Shown in pieces: positions 1-8,849 of a stretch of 25,577 nt of DNA. The notes under the pieces were generated by a model. The model was not told the origin of the DNA. It saw only the letters and a list, made by a program, of their open reading frames with translations, and did no database searches. Position numbers and translations under genes: made by a program. This DNA comes from Stentor coeruleus (Eukaryota > Ciliophora > Heterotrichea > Heterotrichida > Stentoridae). The stretch's first letter is position 1. Every line of letters starts with the position of its first letter. The stretch covers positions 1-25,577 of the forward strand of contig MPUH01001032.1 of the NCBI GenBank assembly GCA_001970955.1. The letters are read 5' to 3'.

Positions 1-1242
1 TGAGATTTGCTCTAGAAGTAATTTAACACCTCTGGATATAGAATAACTATTCCCACTAACAAAGCACATTCGAATTTTCTCTCCTTCAGAAGACCGGAGT
101 TCTGCAATAGGGGCTTTTTGGAAACTAATTTTGCACTTGGCCTTACTCATAATAGCTTTAACATTTTCCCCATTTTTACCAATAAGCCTGGCAACATATT
201 GGTCAGGAACACTCACGAAAATTTTCAATTCATCATCATCTGGTGTGTAAGGTCTTGGCATAAGTTTTTCCCCTTTGTAAAGAACTTCATAGATTTTGCA
301 CGCGGCTTCCTGTTTAGATTCTAAAGATCCATCAACATTCACTATAGTAAATTCTTGGTTTTTTTCAGTTTCGCTATCGGAAAGCACTTTGATTTTTGCA
401 TTGCCTGCTTTTTTAGAAATGTCTTTAATTATCGACCCTTGAGGACCGATGAGCTCTTTAACATGAGTAGATAAGATTAGGATTTTTAAGGTCTGCTCTA
501 AAGCCCCAGAAATCCCCAAAGCCCCGATAATTTTTGCAACAACTTGCTTTATCGATTTTTTAACATGTCGATGCTTTCCTGTTAATACAACTATATTTTC
601 TGTATCTTTGCAAGGGGGGCCTTGCCCATTTACGATCTTTACTTCGACTTCATTATCAGCTTTCAACCTTCGTATAAACACTTCACCTCTTCCAACAAAG
701 TCACTGACACACTCTTCGGCTATTATAAATTTTGCACTGTTTTTTTCGATTCCTGAGATCTTAGGCTCAGGGCTAGGTCTTTTATCCAAGGAAAAAGAGT
801 GAATTTCTTTGATGCATTTTTCAATGTCAGAAAGCCTTCCAATGATTTTCGCTTGTCTTTCTGGGAAACCTTTGACATCAGGGAGAATTTGGATACTAGC
901 ATCAAGTTCTCTAGCAGTGAGTTTGGCAATGCTGCTCAGGTCAATCAAGTTTTGGAACGAAATATTAACTTCACCTCGTCCTCTTTCTGGGTATATTGCT
1001 TCAAGAATCAGCCTAAGACTGTCAATTTTAGCTCTGAGCGAGTTACTATATATGTAAATAAACCTAAATGCTCCATCAGTCATAGGCACTTCGTCTGATA
1101 TATGCAGCCTATCTACATCAAATCTTTTAACTATCTCATGCTTGACCTGAGAAGCGTCTTCATTGAATTTCGATGCAGGAAACGAAAGAATCAAAGGAAA
1201 CTGGGGGATTGGAGGACTTCGGGACCTGCTACGAGATCTCAT
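1..1242 (-). CDS. Multi-KH-domain RNA-binding protein with RS-rich N-terminus (3' end outside window)
   Basis: An open frame of 414 codons runs off the left edge. It starts at an ATG followed by an RSRSRSRSPP stretch, like an SR-type RNA-binding protein. KH-fold loops are visible: GKNG at residues 355-358 inside LIGKNGENVKAIM, and GPQG at 266-269 inside LIGPQGSIIKDI. A degenerate loop, FVGRGE, lies near 182-187, and a KH-like half (RELDASIQILPDVKGFPERQ) near 115-135. At least three KH-type units are therefore present, and the last one reaches the edge. KH proteins bind single-stranded RNA or DNA in splicing, mRNA stability or translation. The start codon lies only 5 nt after the stop of the upstream same-strand gene. 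No intron is needed. The family (PCBP, Nova or FUBP-like) cannot be narrowed. Confidence 0.85.
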   Translation of the reverse strand, partial: MRSRSRSRSPPIPQFPLILSFPASKFNEDASQVKHEIVKRFDVDRLHISDEVPMTDGAFRFIYIYSNSLRAKIDSLRLILEAIYPERGRGEVNISFQNLIDLSSIAKLTARELDASIQILPDVKGFPERQAKIIGRLSDIEKCIKEIHSFSLDKRPSPEPKISGIEKNSAKFIIAEECVSDFVGRGEVFIRRLKADNEVEVKIVNGQGPPCKDTENIVVLTGKHRHVKKSIKQVVAKIIGALGISGALEQTLKILILSTHVKELIGPQGSIIKDISKKAGNAKIKVLSDSETEKNQEFTIVNVDGSLESKQEAACKIYEVLYKGEKLMPRPYTPDDDELKIFVSVPDQYVARLIGKNGENVKAIMSKAKCKISFQKAPIAELRSSEGEKIRMCFVSGNSYSISRGVKLLLEQIS

Positions 1243-1247
1243 ATTTA

Positions 1248-2606
1248 TTATTTAAATGGTTTTTTTCTCTCACCTATTGAGTTATTTCTATCGCGCAATG
1301 ATGTTCTGCTAGCCTTGATTACTGGGCTTACAAGGCTTTTCATTGGGCTTCTTGTTTCTTTGACTTCTTGAAGGCAGCTTTCTACTTTTGACTCATTATT
1401 TGTAGATTTGTTATGAGGAAGAGCACCAGGCAAGTATGTATTTTTTAGATAGTCAGTTAATGGCATCAGCCCTGCACCAATTTTAACAACAACAAAGGTT
1501 TCGTTGTGTAGTTGAAGTTGGATTAGGTTATTGTTATAGGTAAACCCTTCGTCAGTTTTTTTGATAACACCTTCCATGCTGATTTTTTTTAAAGTGTCCA
1601 TAAGAACTACATCTAAATCAGTTGTTTTTAGTAATTGATCTCTAGTTCTGGAAATGTTCATTTTTTCTTGAATCACGTTTTCTGATATTTCTGAGTTAAG
1701 CTTTTGCTCAATTTTCAGCTTTTTTTGCAGACTTAGAAAATTTTCCTTTTCTTTTAGGATAAGATCAGAGTTATTATAGGAAGATTTTTTTTCTTGATCT
1801 AGCTGTTCTAAGATTTTGCTAAGTTTATTAGAAATTACAACTTTGTCCATACTGCAAGCATCCAGTTTTTCCTTTAGTATTTTACATTTGTGTTGAAGGT
1901 CATTATAATCATCAACTATTTCTTCGTATTCAATTTCAGTCTCCTTAAGCTTTTCTTCAACAACACAACTTAGATCATTCGATGCATCAATTTCTTCCAA
2001 TTGCTCTCCTAAAAAATTATTTTCTGTTTCCAAAGCTGAAGATATTGAAGTTTGTGATATCAATTCTGCTTCATACACCACTACTTTTTCAGTTAAGGTT
2101 TTTACAAGCTTATTATGTTCTTCCCAGCTATCCTCTCCACTTTCTTCCCATTTAGTTTTAATATTCTCAAACTGAGTAGCAAGAGTTTCTGTAAAATTTG
2201 TTGGATAATAGTCTTGACAGCTCTGACGATCATGGCAAATTTCACTATTTTTTTGATTTTTTAAGGTTAAAAGTTCAGATTCAAAAGCATTTTGATCATC
2301 AGCCATTTTTTTGGATGCTTGCTTAAGTGAATCCAGCTTATTTAAGTGCTCCCTAATTTCTCGGTCTTTATTTTGCAACATCTCAAGCAAAGAAGATTCT
2401 CTTGACTCTGAGCCAGCTAAAAATTTCGAGTATTCTTCTTTGATTTTTTTTAACTCTTCTTCATATTTTTGAGTGACTGAAAGCTCATTTTGATATTTTG
2501 ATGTGATTATTTCGAGAACAGCTTGCAAGTGTTTATTGATTAATGACTGGGAAGCCCCTTGAATACTGCATCTTATGTCCTCTTTTGTGGTTTGGTCTTC
2601 AAGCAT
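1248..2606 (-). CDS. Coiled-coil protein with GAS2-related (GAR) C-terminal domain
   Basis: This 452-residue protein starts at an ATG (MLEDQTTKEDIRCS) and ends in TAA. Residues about 20-330 are heptad-rich, charged coiled coil. After it, residues about 353-394 form a compact block, with LQLHNETFVVVKIGAGLMPL followed by TDYLKN. This resembles the GAR domain of GAS2 proteins, whose core is L-H-N-x-x-V-x-V-R-V-G-G-G-W. Here the usual Trp is Leu and one Gly is Ala. GAR domains bind microtubules, so a cytoskeletal linker is the likely role. The tail (395-452) is Ser/Lys/Arg-rich and probably disordered, with SP dipeptides. The coiled coil is certain; the GAR assignment is an inference from sequence similarity. 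Confidence 0.8.
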   Translation of the reverse strand: MLEDQTTKEDIRCSIQGASQSLINKHLQAVLEIITSKYQNELSVTQKYEEELKKIKEEYSKFLAGSESRESSLLEMLQNKDREIREHLNKLDSLKQASKKMADDQNAFESELLTLKNQKNSEICHDRQSCQDYYPTNFTETLATQFENIKTKWEESGEDSWEEHNKLVKTLTEKVVVYEAELISQTSISSALETENNFLGEQLEEIDASNDLSCVVEEKLKETEIEYEEIVDDYNDLQHKCKILKEKLDACSMDKVVISNKLSKILEQLDQEKKSSYNNSDLILKEKENFLSLQKKLKIEQKLNSEISENVIQEKMNISRTRDQLLKTTDLDVVLMDTLKKISMEGVIKKTDEGFTYNNNLIQLQLHNETFVVVKIGAGLMPLTDYLKNTYLPGALPHNKSTNNESKVESCLQEVKETRSPMKSLVSPVIKASRTSLRDRNNSIGERKKPFK

Positions 2607-3026
2607 TTAAATATTAACGGAATCAAAATATGAAAATGCTTAAGGTATTTAAGTTTATTATTAAAGAGAAAGTTTTGAAGAGAGTGGGAAACTATGATTT
2701 TTGAAGGATTTAAGAGTTAGGAACTACAATTAAAATTTGAAATTTATAGGTAGCATAGAAATGAAGGTATAAAATATATATTATAAGATGCTATATTATT
2801 TGAGTATTTAAGCAAGAGTTTAATATTGTAAATAAAAAGTCACTTACTTTGTATTAGATAATGCGCGATACAATTTTTGAAGGATGATTTTGAAATATAA
2901 AATTAATCTTAATATAATCTGAAGAAGGCTAACAAAAATTAAGTTAGCAACAAAAAAATTAAACAAATTAAGTCAAATCAGGGAGTTATCTATGTCTTAA
3001 AAACTTTTCTTTACTAGAATTTATAA
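2607..3026. other. Divergent intergenic region
   Basis: AT-rich spacer between the starts of the coiled-coil gene (minus) and the GRAM gene (+). It should hold both promoters. No open frame, RNA gene or repeat is visible. Confidence 0.6.
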
Positions 3027-3536
3027 ATGGCATTAAACCCTATCCTTGATTCAAACCTCAATCCATTGCTCTATCCTTCAGAAACAGTCATATTTAATTC
3101 AAAAGAGACCTTCTCAACAATAGAATTCATTAACGGGATAATTTTCCAAAGGGCCATTGGCATTACATACCTTACAAATGCTCGAGTTATATTTATTCAC
3201 AATGACTCAGAGTTAAGAGAGCATAACTATGCTCTTCATCACAATCTTATAACAGACGAGCACCTAACTTTTATTGGAGAAATTCTAGTATTTCAAGGAA
3301 ACATCAGTCCTTATGCAAATTTTATGCCCTCTTCTGGGAAGTTTAAAATTGAACTTTCTGCAAGGGGATCACAAGACTTCAAGAGACAAACTGAAAATTT
3401 TATTAGACAAATAAGGATGGTGCACAATGTACCTGTTATGCAAAGCGCAGGGCAGACGAGAAATGCATTTGTAGACCCACAAGATCCTGACTTGATGATT
3501 GTAGTTGATCAACCTTTGGACGATAATCCAAATTAG
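3027..3536 (+). CDS. WBP2-like GRAM-domain protein
   Basis: The 169-residue frame starts MALNPILDSNLNP and ends in TAG. Residues about 15-135 read as a GRAM/PH-like domain of the WBP2 (WW-domain-binding protein 2) type. The ITYLTNARVIFIHND segment matches the family's conserved Y-L-T-x-x-R-V-I-F core, and GKFKIELSARGSQDF matches the following strand. GRAM domains bind phosphoinositides or proteins at membranes. Animal WBP2 carries C-terminal PPxY motifs for WW partners. The short tail here (140-169) has none, so only the GRAM part is conserved. There is no intron. The spacing to the neighbours suggests an independent gene. Confidence 0.85.
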   Translation: MALNPILDSNLNPLLYPSETVIFNSKETFSTIEFINGIIFQRAIGITYLTNARVIFIHNDSELREHNYALHHNLITDEHLTFIGEILVFQGNISPYANFMPSSGKFKIELSARGSQDFKRQTENFIRQIRMVHNVPVMQSAGQTRNAFVDPQDPDLMIVVDQPLDDNPN

Positions 3537-4452
3537 CTTATTAGATTTAGTATCTGTTAGGTCAGTTGCTTAGATTAAATAGTTTATTATCGTCTTAAAT
3601 TTCTTTATATAATACTCTTCACTTAAAATAAACTTAAATTTAAAATAGCTTGCAAATTGGCTTATAAAACATACTTAATTAAGCTTAGCTTAACTGGGTA
3701 AATTTAACGTTTATAGCCGGAAAACTTTAATCTTTAATTTTCTCAACGACTCATGATGTTTTCTTAGCAATTTTAGAGTTTTCTTGTTCACGGAGAATAT
3801 TCTAACGCTATACTATTATCAAATTTCCGCACTATAAAATCTAATCGTCAATTATCAGTAAAACTTGCTTCTCTGCCTACCAATACTGCAATCTGACTGA
3901 GGATTGCCTTCCATTTAATAAGTATACTGTTGCTTGAAAGTTCATGGGTGATGAGGTTGTGAATGAAAATTTCTCATTCTTACTTAATTAAAAGCAACTT
4001 TATGAACTTTACCATACATATAAAAATGCAAACATTTTCTTAAATATTTATAGCAATCATGTCATCAAATATTTTATATTCATATTAAATTCCTTAATCG
4101 AAACTATCAATCTTGATATGAGAGTGATCATTTTTAAACCTTATATATAATAAATGCCATAAAATATTTATAAAACAATTCTAGTAACCCTCAAATTTCT
4201 AAAACACATTTTATAATGAGATACAACACTAAGAACTTAAAACAAAGGACTTTTAGATTATCATAAATAAGTAAGATTAGTATTAGTTAGGAATTATCGC
4301 TTGACTATTGTCCAGCCCTTGTTAAAAATAAGTAAGATAATGGAATTTTTAAGAGTCAAAAAATACAAAAAATAAAAAGCCAGGTATTTTGTCAAATTAT
4401 AAGATTATTTAATAAGCTAAATGTATTTCTGGTGATTATCTGTCTTATAATA
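3537..4452. other. Intergenic region, gene-free
   Basis: About 0.9 kb between two plus-strand genes. Around 3700-3990 the base composition is less AT-rich and short coding-like runs appear on the minus strand, but they change frame and hit stops, and no family can be named. The rest is AT-rich with no recognisable feature. Confidence 0.45.
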
Positions 4453-5772
4453 ATGAAAATAATATGGTTATGCATTTTATTAGCATGCGCTAAATCATGT
4501 GAAAATGATAATGATTGCACAACCAACCACTATTGCTATGAAGGAGTGTGTGAACATAAAGGTTTATTTCCATTGGTCGGAAACGAAATACTAGGTAGTT
4601 GCTTGATCTTATTTGCCAGTGGACTCGCTAATGCAGGAGGAATAGGGGGTGGCCCAATCATGGTCATAATATTGATAACTCTATTCAATTTTAATGCATA
4701 TGAGTCTGTCCCATTGAGCCAATTAATTATATTTGCTGGATCTCTATCTGCAATCCTTATAAAAATTTTTTTGAGGCATCCTTTTAAACAGCGTCCTCTA
4801 ATTGATTTTGATATTGCATTGCTGCTCTGTTGTCCACTACTAATGGGTACTACAATAGGTGTTATGGTAAATCTAGTTATTCCTCAATGGCTTATATTAG
4901 TTTTGCTCACTGTTCTTCTTGGTTACATATCAATTGATACTTCTTTTACAGCAGTAAAAATATACAAAAAAGAAAGCACAACTAAAACAAGTGTTAGACT
5001 CCTTTGTCCAGATTCAGATGTTTTGAGTTCCTTTAGTGAAACAGAGCTTCCCCCAGAACTAAAAAAAATCTACAACGTTGAAAAAAAAATCATGCCTCCA
5101 AAGTCGATTGCATTGATAATCCTTCTTTTTATCTTTGTTGCGATTGTCTCTTTCATCCGCGGAAGTAAGAATTTCAATTCAATTGTAGGAATTTCTTTTT
5201 GTTCAGGAGGCTACTGGTCTGTAACAATCATAGCCTTTATCATCCTCTTGGTAATTTCAATTTATTTCGGATTTTTCATGATAGGAAAGCATATTATTAA
5301 GAATAAACTCGGTTATGATTTCGATACAATGGATCTCAACTGGACTATCAAAATGATTCTTATAGTATGTATTGCTGGGTTTATAGCTGGATTAGCTGCT
5401 GGGATTGTAGGAGTTGGTGGTGGACTTGTAATGAATCCTGTGATGCTAAGATTAGGTCTGCGTCCTGAGGTATCAACAGCAACGTCAAGTTTTATGGTTT
5501 TATTCACTGCAACAATATCAATGTTGCAATATGCAGTTGCTGGCAAGTTAAATTTTGTTTATGGCTTATGGGCACTTTCTTTTTCTTTGGTAGGATCAAT
5601 TTTAGGGGTGCTGGTATTGAAAAAACTTGTCGAAAAGTATAAAAGGGGGAGTATTTTAGTGTTACTTCTTGCGCTTATTATGGGAATTTGTGCCATTATT
5701 ATACCGACTTATGGGATTATTCAATATATGGGCAAGTCAGGGGAAGATAATTTTAAGAGTTTTTGCAATTAG
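4453..5772 (+). CDS. TauE/SafE-family membrane transporter with Cys-rich extracellular N-terminus
   Basis: 439 residues from the ATG at 4453. An in-frame GTG 21 nt upstream is less likely because the ATG begins a clean signal peptide, MKIIWLCILLACAKS. A short Cys module follows (C16, C22, C28, C33). Two halves of hydrophobic helices then carry the inverted-repeat signatures of the TauE/SafE superfamily: GLANAGGIGGGPIM at 57-70 and GIVGVGGGLVMNPVM at 317-331. A charged, probably cytosolic loop separates them (about 165-220). Bacterial members export sulfite or organosulfonates; eukaryotic members are common in ciliates and their substrates are mostly unknown. The protein is probably in the plasma or an endomembrane. 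It ends in TAG and has no intron. Confidence 0.88.
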   Translation: MKIIWLCILLACAKSCENDNDCTTNHYCYEGVCEHKGLFPLVGNEILGSCLILFASGLANAGGIGGGPIMVIILITLFNFNAYESVPLSQLIIFAGSLSAILIKIFLRHPFKQRPLIDFDIALLLCCPLLMGTTIGVMVNLVIPQWLILVLLTVLLGYISIDTSFTAVKIYKKESTTKTSVRLLCPDSDVLSSFSETELPPELKKIYNVEKKIMPPKSIALIILLFIFVAIVSFIRGSKNFNSIVGISFCSGGYWSVTIIAFIILLVISIYFGFFMIGKHIIKNKLGYDFDTMDLNWTIKMILIVCIAGFIAGLAAGIVGVGGGLVMNPVMLRLGLRPEVSTATSSFMVLFTATISMLQYAVAGKLNFVYGLWALSFSLVGSILGVLVLKKLVEKYKRGSILVLLLALIMGICAIIIPTYGIIQYMGKSGEDNFKSFCN

Positions 5773-6853
5773 TGTAGAATAGATTAATGATAGTAAATTC
5801 CACTTCGAAATGCTTTTTAGTAAATTATTATATTGATTTTAGATAATTTTTAAAAATGCTTTTAGAAAGTTTTCAGGCTAAAAAATACTATATTTTTTCT
5901 ATGCGGTGAAAGAAGCTTAATATTAAGTTTAAATACAAATTTAACGCATTGAAATAATTTTGTGAGGATGCCAACTTTTTAACAAAAAAACACTAGTTTC
6001 TATCAAAAAAATATATTATAAAAACCAACTATCTATATATAGTTTTATTATCAAAAGAAAATTCAATGCATGACCACTGAGCACTACTTATTTTTCGTAT
6101 TAGCAAAAGCCTTGTATAGTTATTAATATATATGATTGAAATAATAATTCTTTTATGAAATAAATCCAATTGCTTACTACTAATCCAAATTAATTCAAGT
6201 AAGAGATTCAAAACTATTAGGGTGAGTTTTTGCGGAATGAGTCAATTCACATATTTTTTCACAACTCTCTTAGTTTATTTCTTGACTTCTAATTTTTCTT
6301 TTTATAACAGACCAAGTACTTTGTTTGTGTATGTTTCAGGAATATCTGCCTCATAGATTAATAGATTATTCTCCCAAAAATAATCAATAACATCTTCATC
6401 AGCCCTAAACTTTTGAAAAGATTAAATCCTTTATATTATTAATAATATCTATATATGTAAGTTTAAAACAAGTTATTAGGTTCTTAATAAATTTATTGGT
6501 AAAAGTCTATACTAGTAATTATAATTAAACTAGACTTAGTCATGCTGATGCCAAACTTTTTTAACTGTATTTTCTTTGAAAGTTGGATAAATTATTATTT
6601 TTAAGCTTTAGACATGAATAATGCCTTATACAAGAGAGAAAAATAAATTCAACAGCCACCTAATATCATTTAGATGTTTATAAAATTTAAATTTAGCCTT
6701 TAAACAATTAAAAAAAAGACAATTTTCAGTATAGATCTTAGCAAAATGCAACTGCACTTTCTTGATAACCTTTAGATAAATTTATTTGCATACGAAAGTT
6801 TAAGTCTGAACTTGAGTTAAATACGCATTGAAAAATGGGTGTTTATAATTTAA
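5773..6853. other. Long AT-rich intergenic region
   Basis: About 1.1 kb between the TauE-type gene and the SF-assemblin gene. The only coding-like part is the minus-strand relic at 6275-6421, listed separately. The remainder, including the final 430 nt before the SF-assemblin start, shows no frame, RNA gene or repeat I can support. Confidence 0.5.
6275..6421 (-). pseudogene. Coding relic, unidentified family
   Basis: Read on the minus strand, 39 codons are open and strongly protein-like, including FRADEDVIDYFWENN and ADIPETYTNKVLGLL. A single TAA follows, then KEKLEVKK and a second TAA. There is no start codon: a TAA sits immediately upstream. No 15-nt intron would remove the inner stop, so this looks like the tail of a decayed gene. 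A 39-codon plus-strand frame (from 6239) overlaps it but has less protein-like composition. The family is not recognised. Confidence 0.35.
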
Positions 6854-7600
6854 ATGAGTATTTCTTTGCCGCATGATGAAAGAATTGCAAGGCTTTCTGA
6901 AAGATTAGGGAACTTGCAGAATAAGATGGATTCGCATAAACTTCAGAATATTGAAGGGCTGGATACTAAACTGAAGGGGATTGAGGATATATTCAATGAC
7001 TTTCAAGACCAAGCAAACAGGAAGTTCAATGTTTTGAAAGATCAGCTTTCTAAACTGCAGAAAGGGATTGAGGAAGAGGAAGAGTTTAGAGAAAGCTTAA
7101 TTGAAACTAAAACAAAAGAAGTACAGATAATGGAAAACAAAATCCGAAGTATTCTTGAAAGTGAATTCAATTCTCGCAGAGAAGCTGAACAGCGTCTTAT
7201 GGCACAAATAGAAGAAAAAACTAGTATGATCAAAAATGAACTAAAAAAAGAAAGTCAATTACGCCAAGAATCTATTGAAACTTTGCAACAGTATTTGGAG
7301 GTAGATATCCCTAAGATTCACGAAACATTAAAATCAGAAAGCGAAGAGCGTGAACAAATGGAAGCTGCTATAATGAAGCAATTTCATGAAGATATTGACA
7401 AGCTATATGCAGCTTTATATAGTGAAAAGAAAAATAGAGAAAAGAGCGAAGAAGGTTTGCAGGAATATTTGAAAGATGTTGTTTTGAATTTGAAATCTGA
7501 AATTGATAAAGAAAGGTCGGAAAGAGAAAGTACTGAAGAAACATTGTTAGGACTTTTAGAGGCAACATGCACTAAGTTGAATGCTGCATCTCACCTTTAG
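6854..7600 (+). CDS. SF-assemblin (striated fibre assemblin)
   Basis: The 248-residue frame starts MSISLPHDERIARLSERLG and ends in TAG. It has a short non-helical head (about 1-25) and then an uninterrupted alpha-helical coiled coil to the end, dense in Glu, Lys and Leu. The length, head pattern and repeating rod match SF-assemblin. This protein forms the 2-nm filaments of striated microtubule-associated rootlets at basal bodies; ciliates carry many paralogues. Cys occurs only near the C-terminus. There is no intron. The gene converges with the EF-hand gene that ends 180 nt downstream, a fitting basal-body neighbour, though this may be chance. Confidence 0.93.
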   Translation: MSISLPHDERIARLSERLGNLQNKMDSHKLQNIEGLDTKLKGIEDIFNDFQDQANRKFNVLKDQLSKLQKGIEEEEEFRESLIETKTKEVQIMENKIRSILESEFNSRREAEQRLMAQIEEKTSMIKNELKKESQLRQESIETLQQYLEVDIPKIHETLKSESEEREQMEAAIMKQFHEDIDKLYAALYSEKKNREKSEEGLQEYLKDVVLNLKSEIDKERSERESTEETLLGLLEATCTKLNAASHL

Positions 7601-7779
7601 TTAATTTAGAAATTTGATTAGGAGTTTTGTGCTTTAATATCATTGTTGTTAATTAAAAAAATCATCAAATAAATTCTTCTCCTCTTTCAAATGCAAAGCA
7701 TCTTCCCCATAATACCATCAGAACTTCATCTCCAAAGCCTAAAACTCTGTAATTTTAAGCCAATAATATAATACCCTAT

Positions 7780-8238
7780 CTAAGCTTTTACTACCGATTT
7801 AAATTCCTTTACGTCAATAGCACCATCTTGATTATAGTCCATAGCTTCAAGTATTCTCCTTGCTTCTTCTAAGGAAATGTCAATGTTATGTTCCTGCCCA
7901 GCTGCAACAATGTCTTCAGCATATAAATAGCCCTCTCCTTTTTTATCAAACTTATTGAATATAGAAGTCAATGCATCTTCACTATTAAAAGGATCCCAGT
8001 TTTTTGCCACAATTTCCTGAAGATCCTTTTGAGAAATTTTCCCCTTACCTTGTCGATCATAAATCTCCAAAACTTTAGTTACTTCTTCACTAAATTCCCC
8101 ATATCCACTCTCAGTGACATAATACACAACATCTAAATATTGCTTACCTTCGATTGAGGCTGAATCAATACTCTTTAACCTCAGAGAGAACCAGATAAAC
8201 TCAGCAGGAGTCTTTGGTTTTTTAGACATACTTGACAT
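7780..8238 (-). CDS. Centrin/caltractin-like EF-hand protein
   Basis: 152 residues starting MSSMSKKPKTPAEF and ending in TAG. Three EF-hand loops are visible: DRQGKGKISQKD at 61-72, DKKGEGYLYAED at 98-109 and DYNQDGAIDVKE at 134-145. The third has the best set of acidic ligands and a normal Glu at position 12. The first two end in Asp instead of Glu, which usually lowers calcium affinity. The N-terminal 55 residues do not contain a clear fourth loop. Such proteins are calcium sensors of the centrin/calmodulin superfamily. Contractile myonemes of heterotrichs use related proteins, so that role is possible but not shown here. Confidence 0.85.
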   Translation of the reverse strand: MSSMSKKPKTPAEFIWFSLRLKSIDSASIEGKQYLDVVYYVTESGYGEFSEEVTKVLEIYDRQGKGKISQKDLQEIVAKNWDPFNSEDALTSIFNKFDKKGEGYLYAEDIVAAGQEHNIDISLEEARRILEAMDYNQDGAIDVKEFKSVVKA

Positions 8239-8493
8239 ATTTATTCAATTTAAATTTTAGGCTATTTTCAAAATTATTTTCTTTACATCTTAGCACTTTT
8301 ATCATTCAGGGCACTATAAGCTTTTCAGCATAGCATCGATTTTTTAAAAATTGGATTTTATGTTGGGTCCATATTTGTGTGCAATTATTGAATATGCTGA
8401 TAATTTAATATGCATTTCGCTAAGGAAAGAAGTAAGTTTGCTTTGTTGTTTTAAGATTTTGGATTTTTAAAAGATTTTATTTGTAGTCTAAAT

Positions 8494-8671
8494 ATGGATG
8501 ACTCTGCTATAAAACATGAGGTACTGTATTACTCTGATATGCAGGAGTACTTTCGGCCAGCATTATTCCTGTTATATGCTTAGATCTCATATTATGGAAA
8601 AAGAACTTGGAAGAGTTTTTAAGGATGAAGAAGTTGAGATGAGTAAGAATTATTTTTGTGTTCTAGAATAA
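8494..8671 (+). pseudogene. Small broken gene, unidentified
   Basis: An ATG opens 29 codons (MDDSAIKHEVLYYSDMQEYF then RPALFLLYA) up to a TAG at 8581. Thirteen bases on, in the +1 frame, coding-like sequence continues as SHIMEKELGRVFKDEEVEM and ends in TAA at 8669-8671. The base composition is richer in G and C than the flanks. Cutting GT...AG at 8571-8583 (13 nt) would join the frames, but that stretch is too short and lacks the A of the other introns here. A frameshifted relic is more likely. The family is unknown. Confidence 0.35.
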
Positions 8672-8686
8672 GGCATTCGATTATTA

Positions 8687-8760
8687 TTAGGTTTAAGCAC
8701 AAAAACTATTTTTTTTAGATTATGCTTACTTTTAGTTAGGGTTCAAGCACAATTTTTTTC
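8687..8760 (+). repeat. Imperfect direct repeat (two units)
   Basis: TTAGGTTTAAGCACAA (8687 onward) recurs as TTAGGGTTCAAGCACAA (8736 onward), each followed by a T-rich run, about 49 nt apart. It is probably a small local duplication in the 5' region of the RING gene. Confidence 0.4.
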
Positions 8761-8849
8761 TAATACTTAATTCAGTATAAGCTCGATAGTAAAAGACAGT
8801 AATTAACTAAAAGTTTCTGTAATGCATACAATAATCAGGTTTATAAACA

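Larger units (their letters stand above)
8239..8849. other. Divergent intergenic region with a small coding relic
   Basis: This separates the EF-hand gene (minus) and the RING gene (+). It holds the broken small frame at 8494-8671 and the imperfect direct repeat near 8687-8760, both listed separately. Otherwise it is AT-rich. Confidence 0.5.

Noticed and set aside
3700..3990. Coding-like minus-strand pieces (for example MNFQATVYLLNGRQSSVRLQ and NKKTLKLLRKHHESLRKLK)
   Set aside because: They lie in different frames with many stops and no recognisable family, so this is too weak to list as a pseudogene.
6029..6211. 60-codon minus-strand frame in the spacer
   Set aside because: It has no ATG start and an AT-driven composition (Ile, Leu, Asn, Tyr), with no conserved pattern.
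6239..6355. Plus-strand 39-codon frame starting MSQFTYFFTTLLVYF
   Set aside because: It overlaps the more protein-like minus-strand relic. Its composition follows from T-rich DNA and nothing supports expression.
8736..8760. GGTTCAAGC as a tRNA T-loop
   Set aside because: No acceptor, D or anticodon stems can be formed around it.
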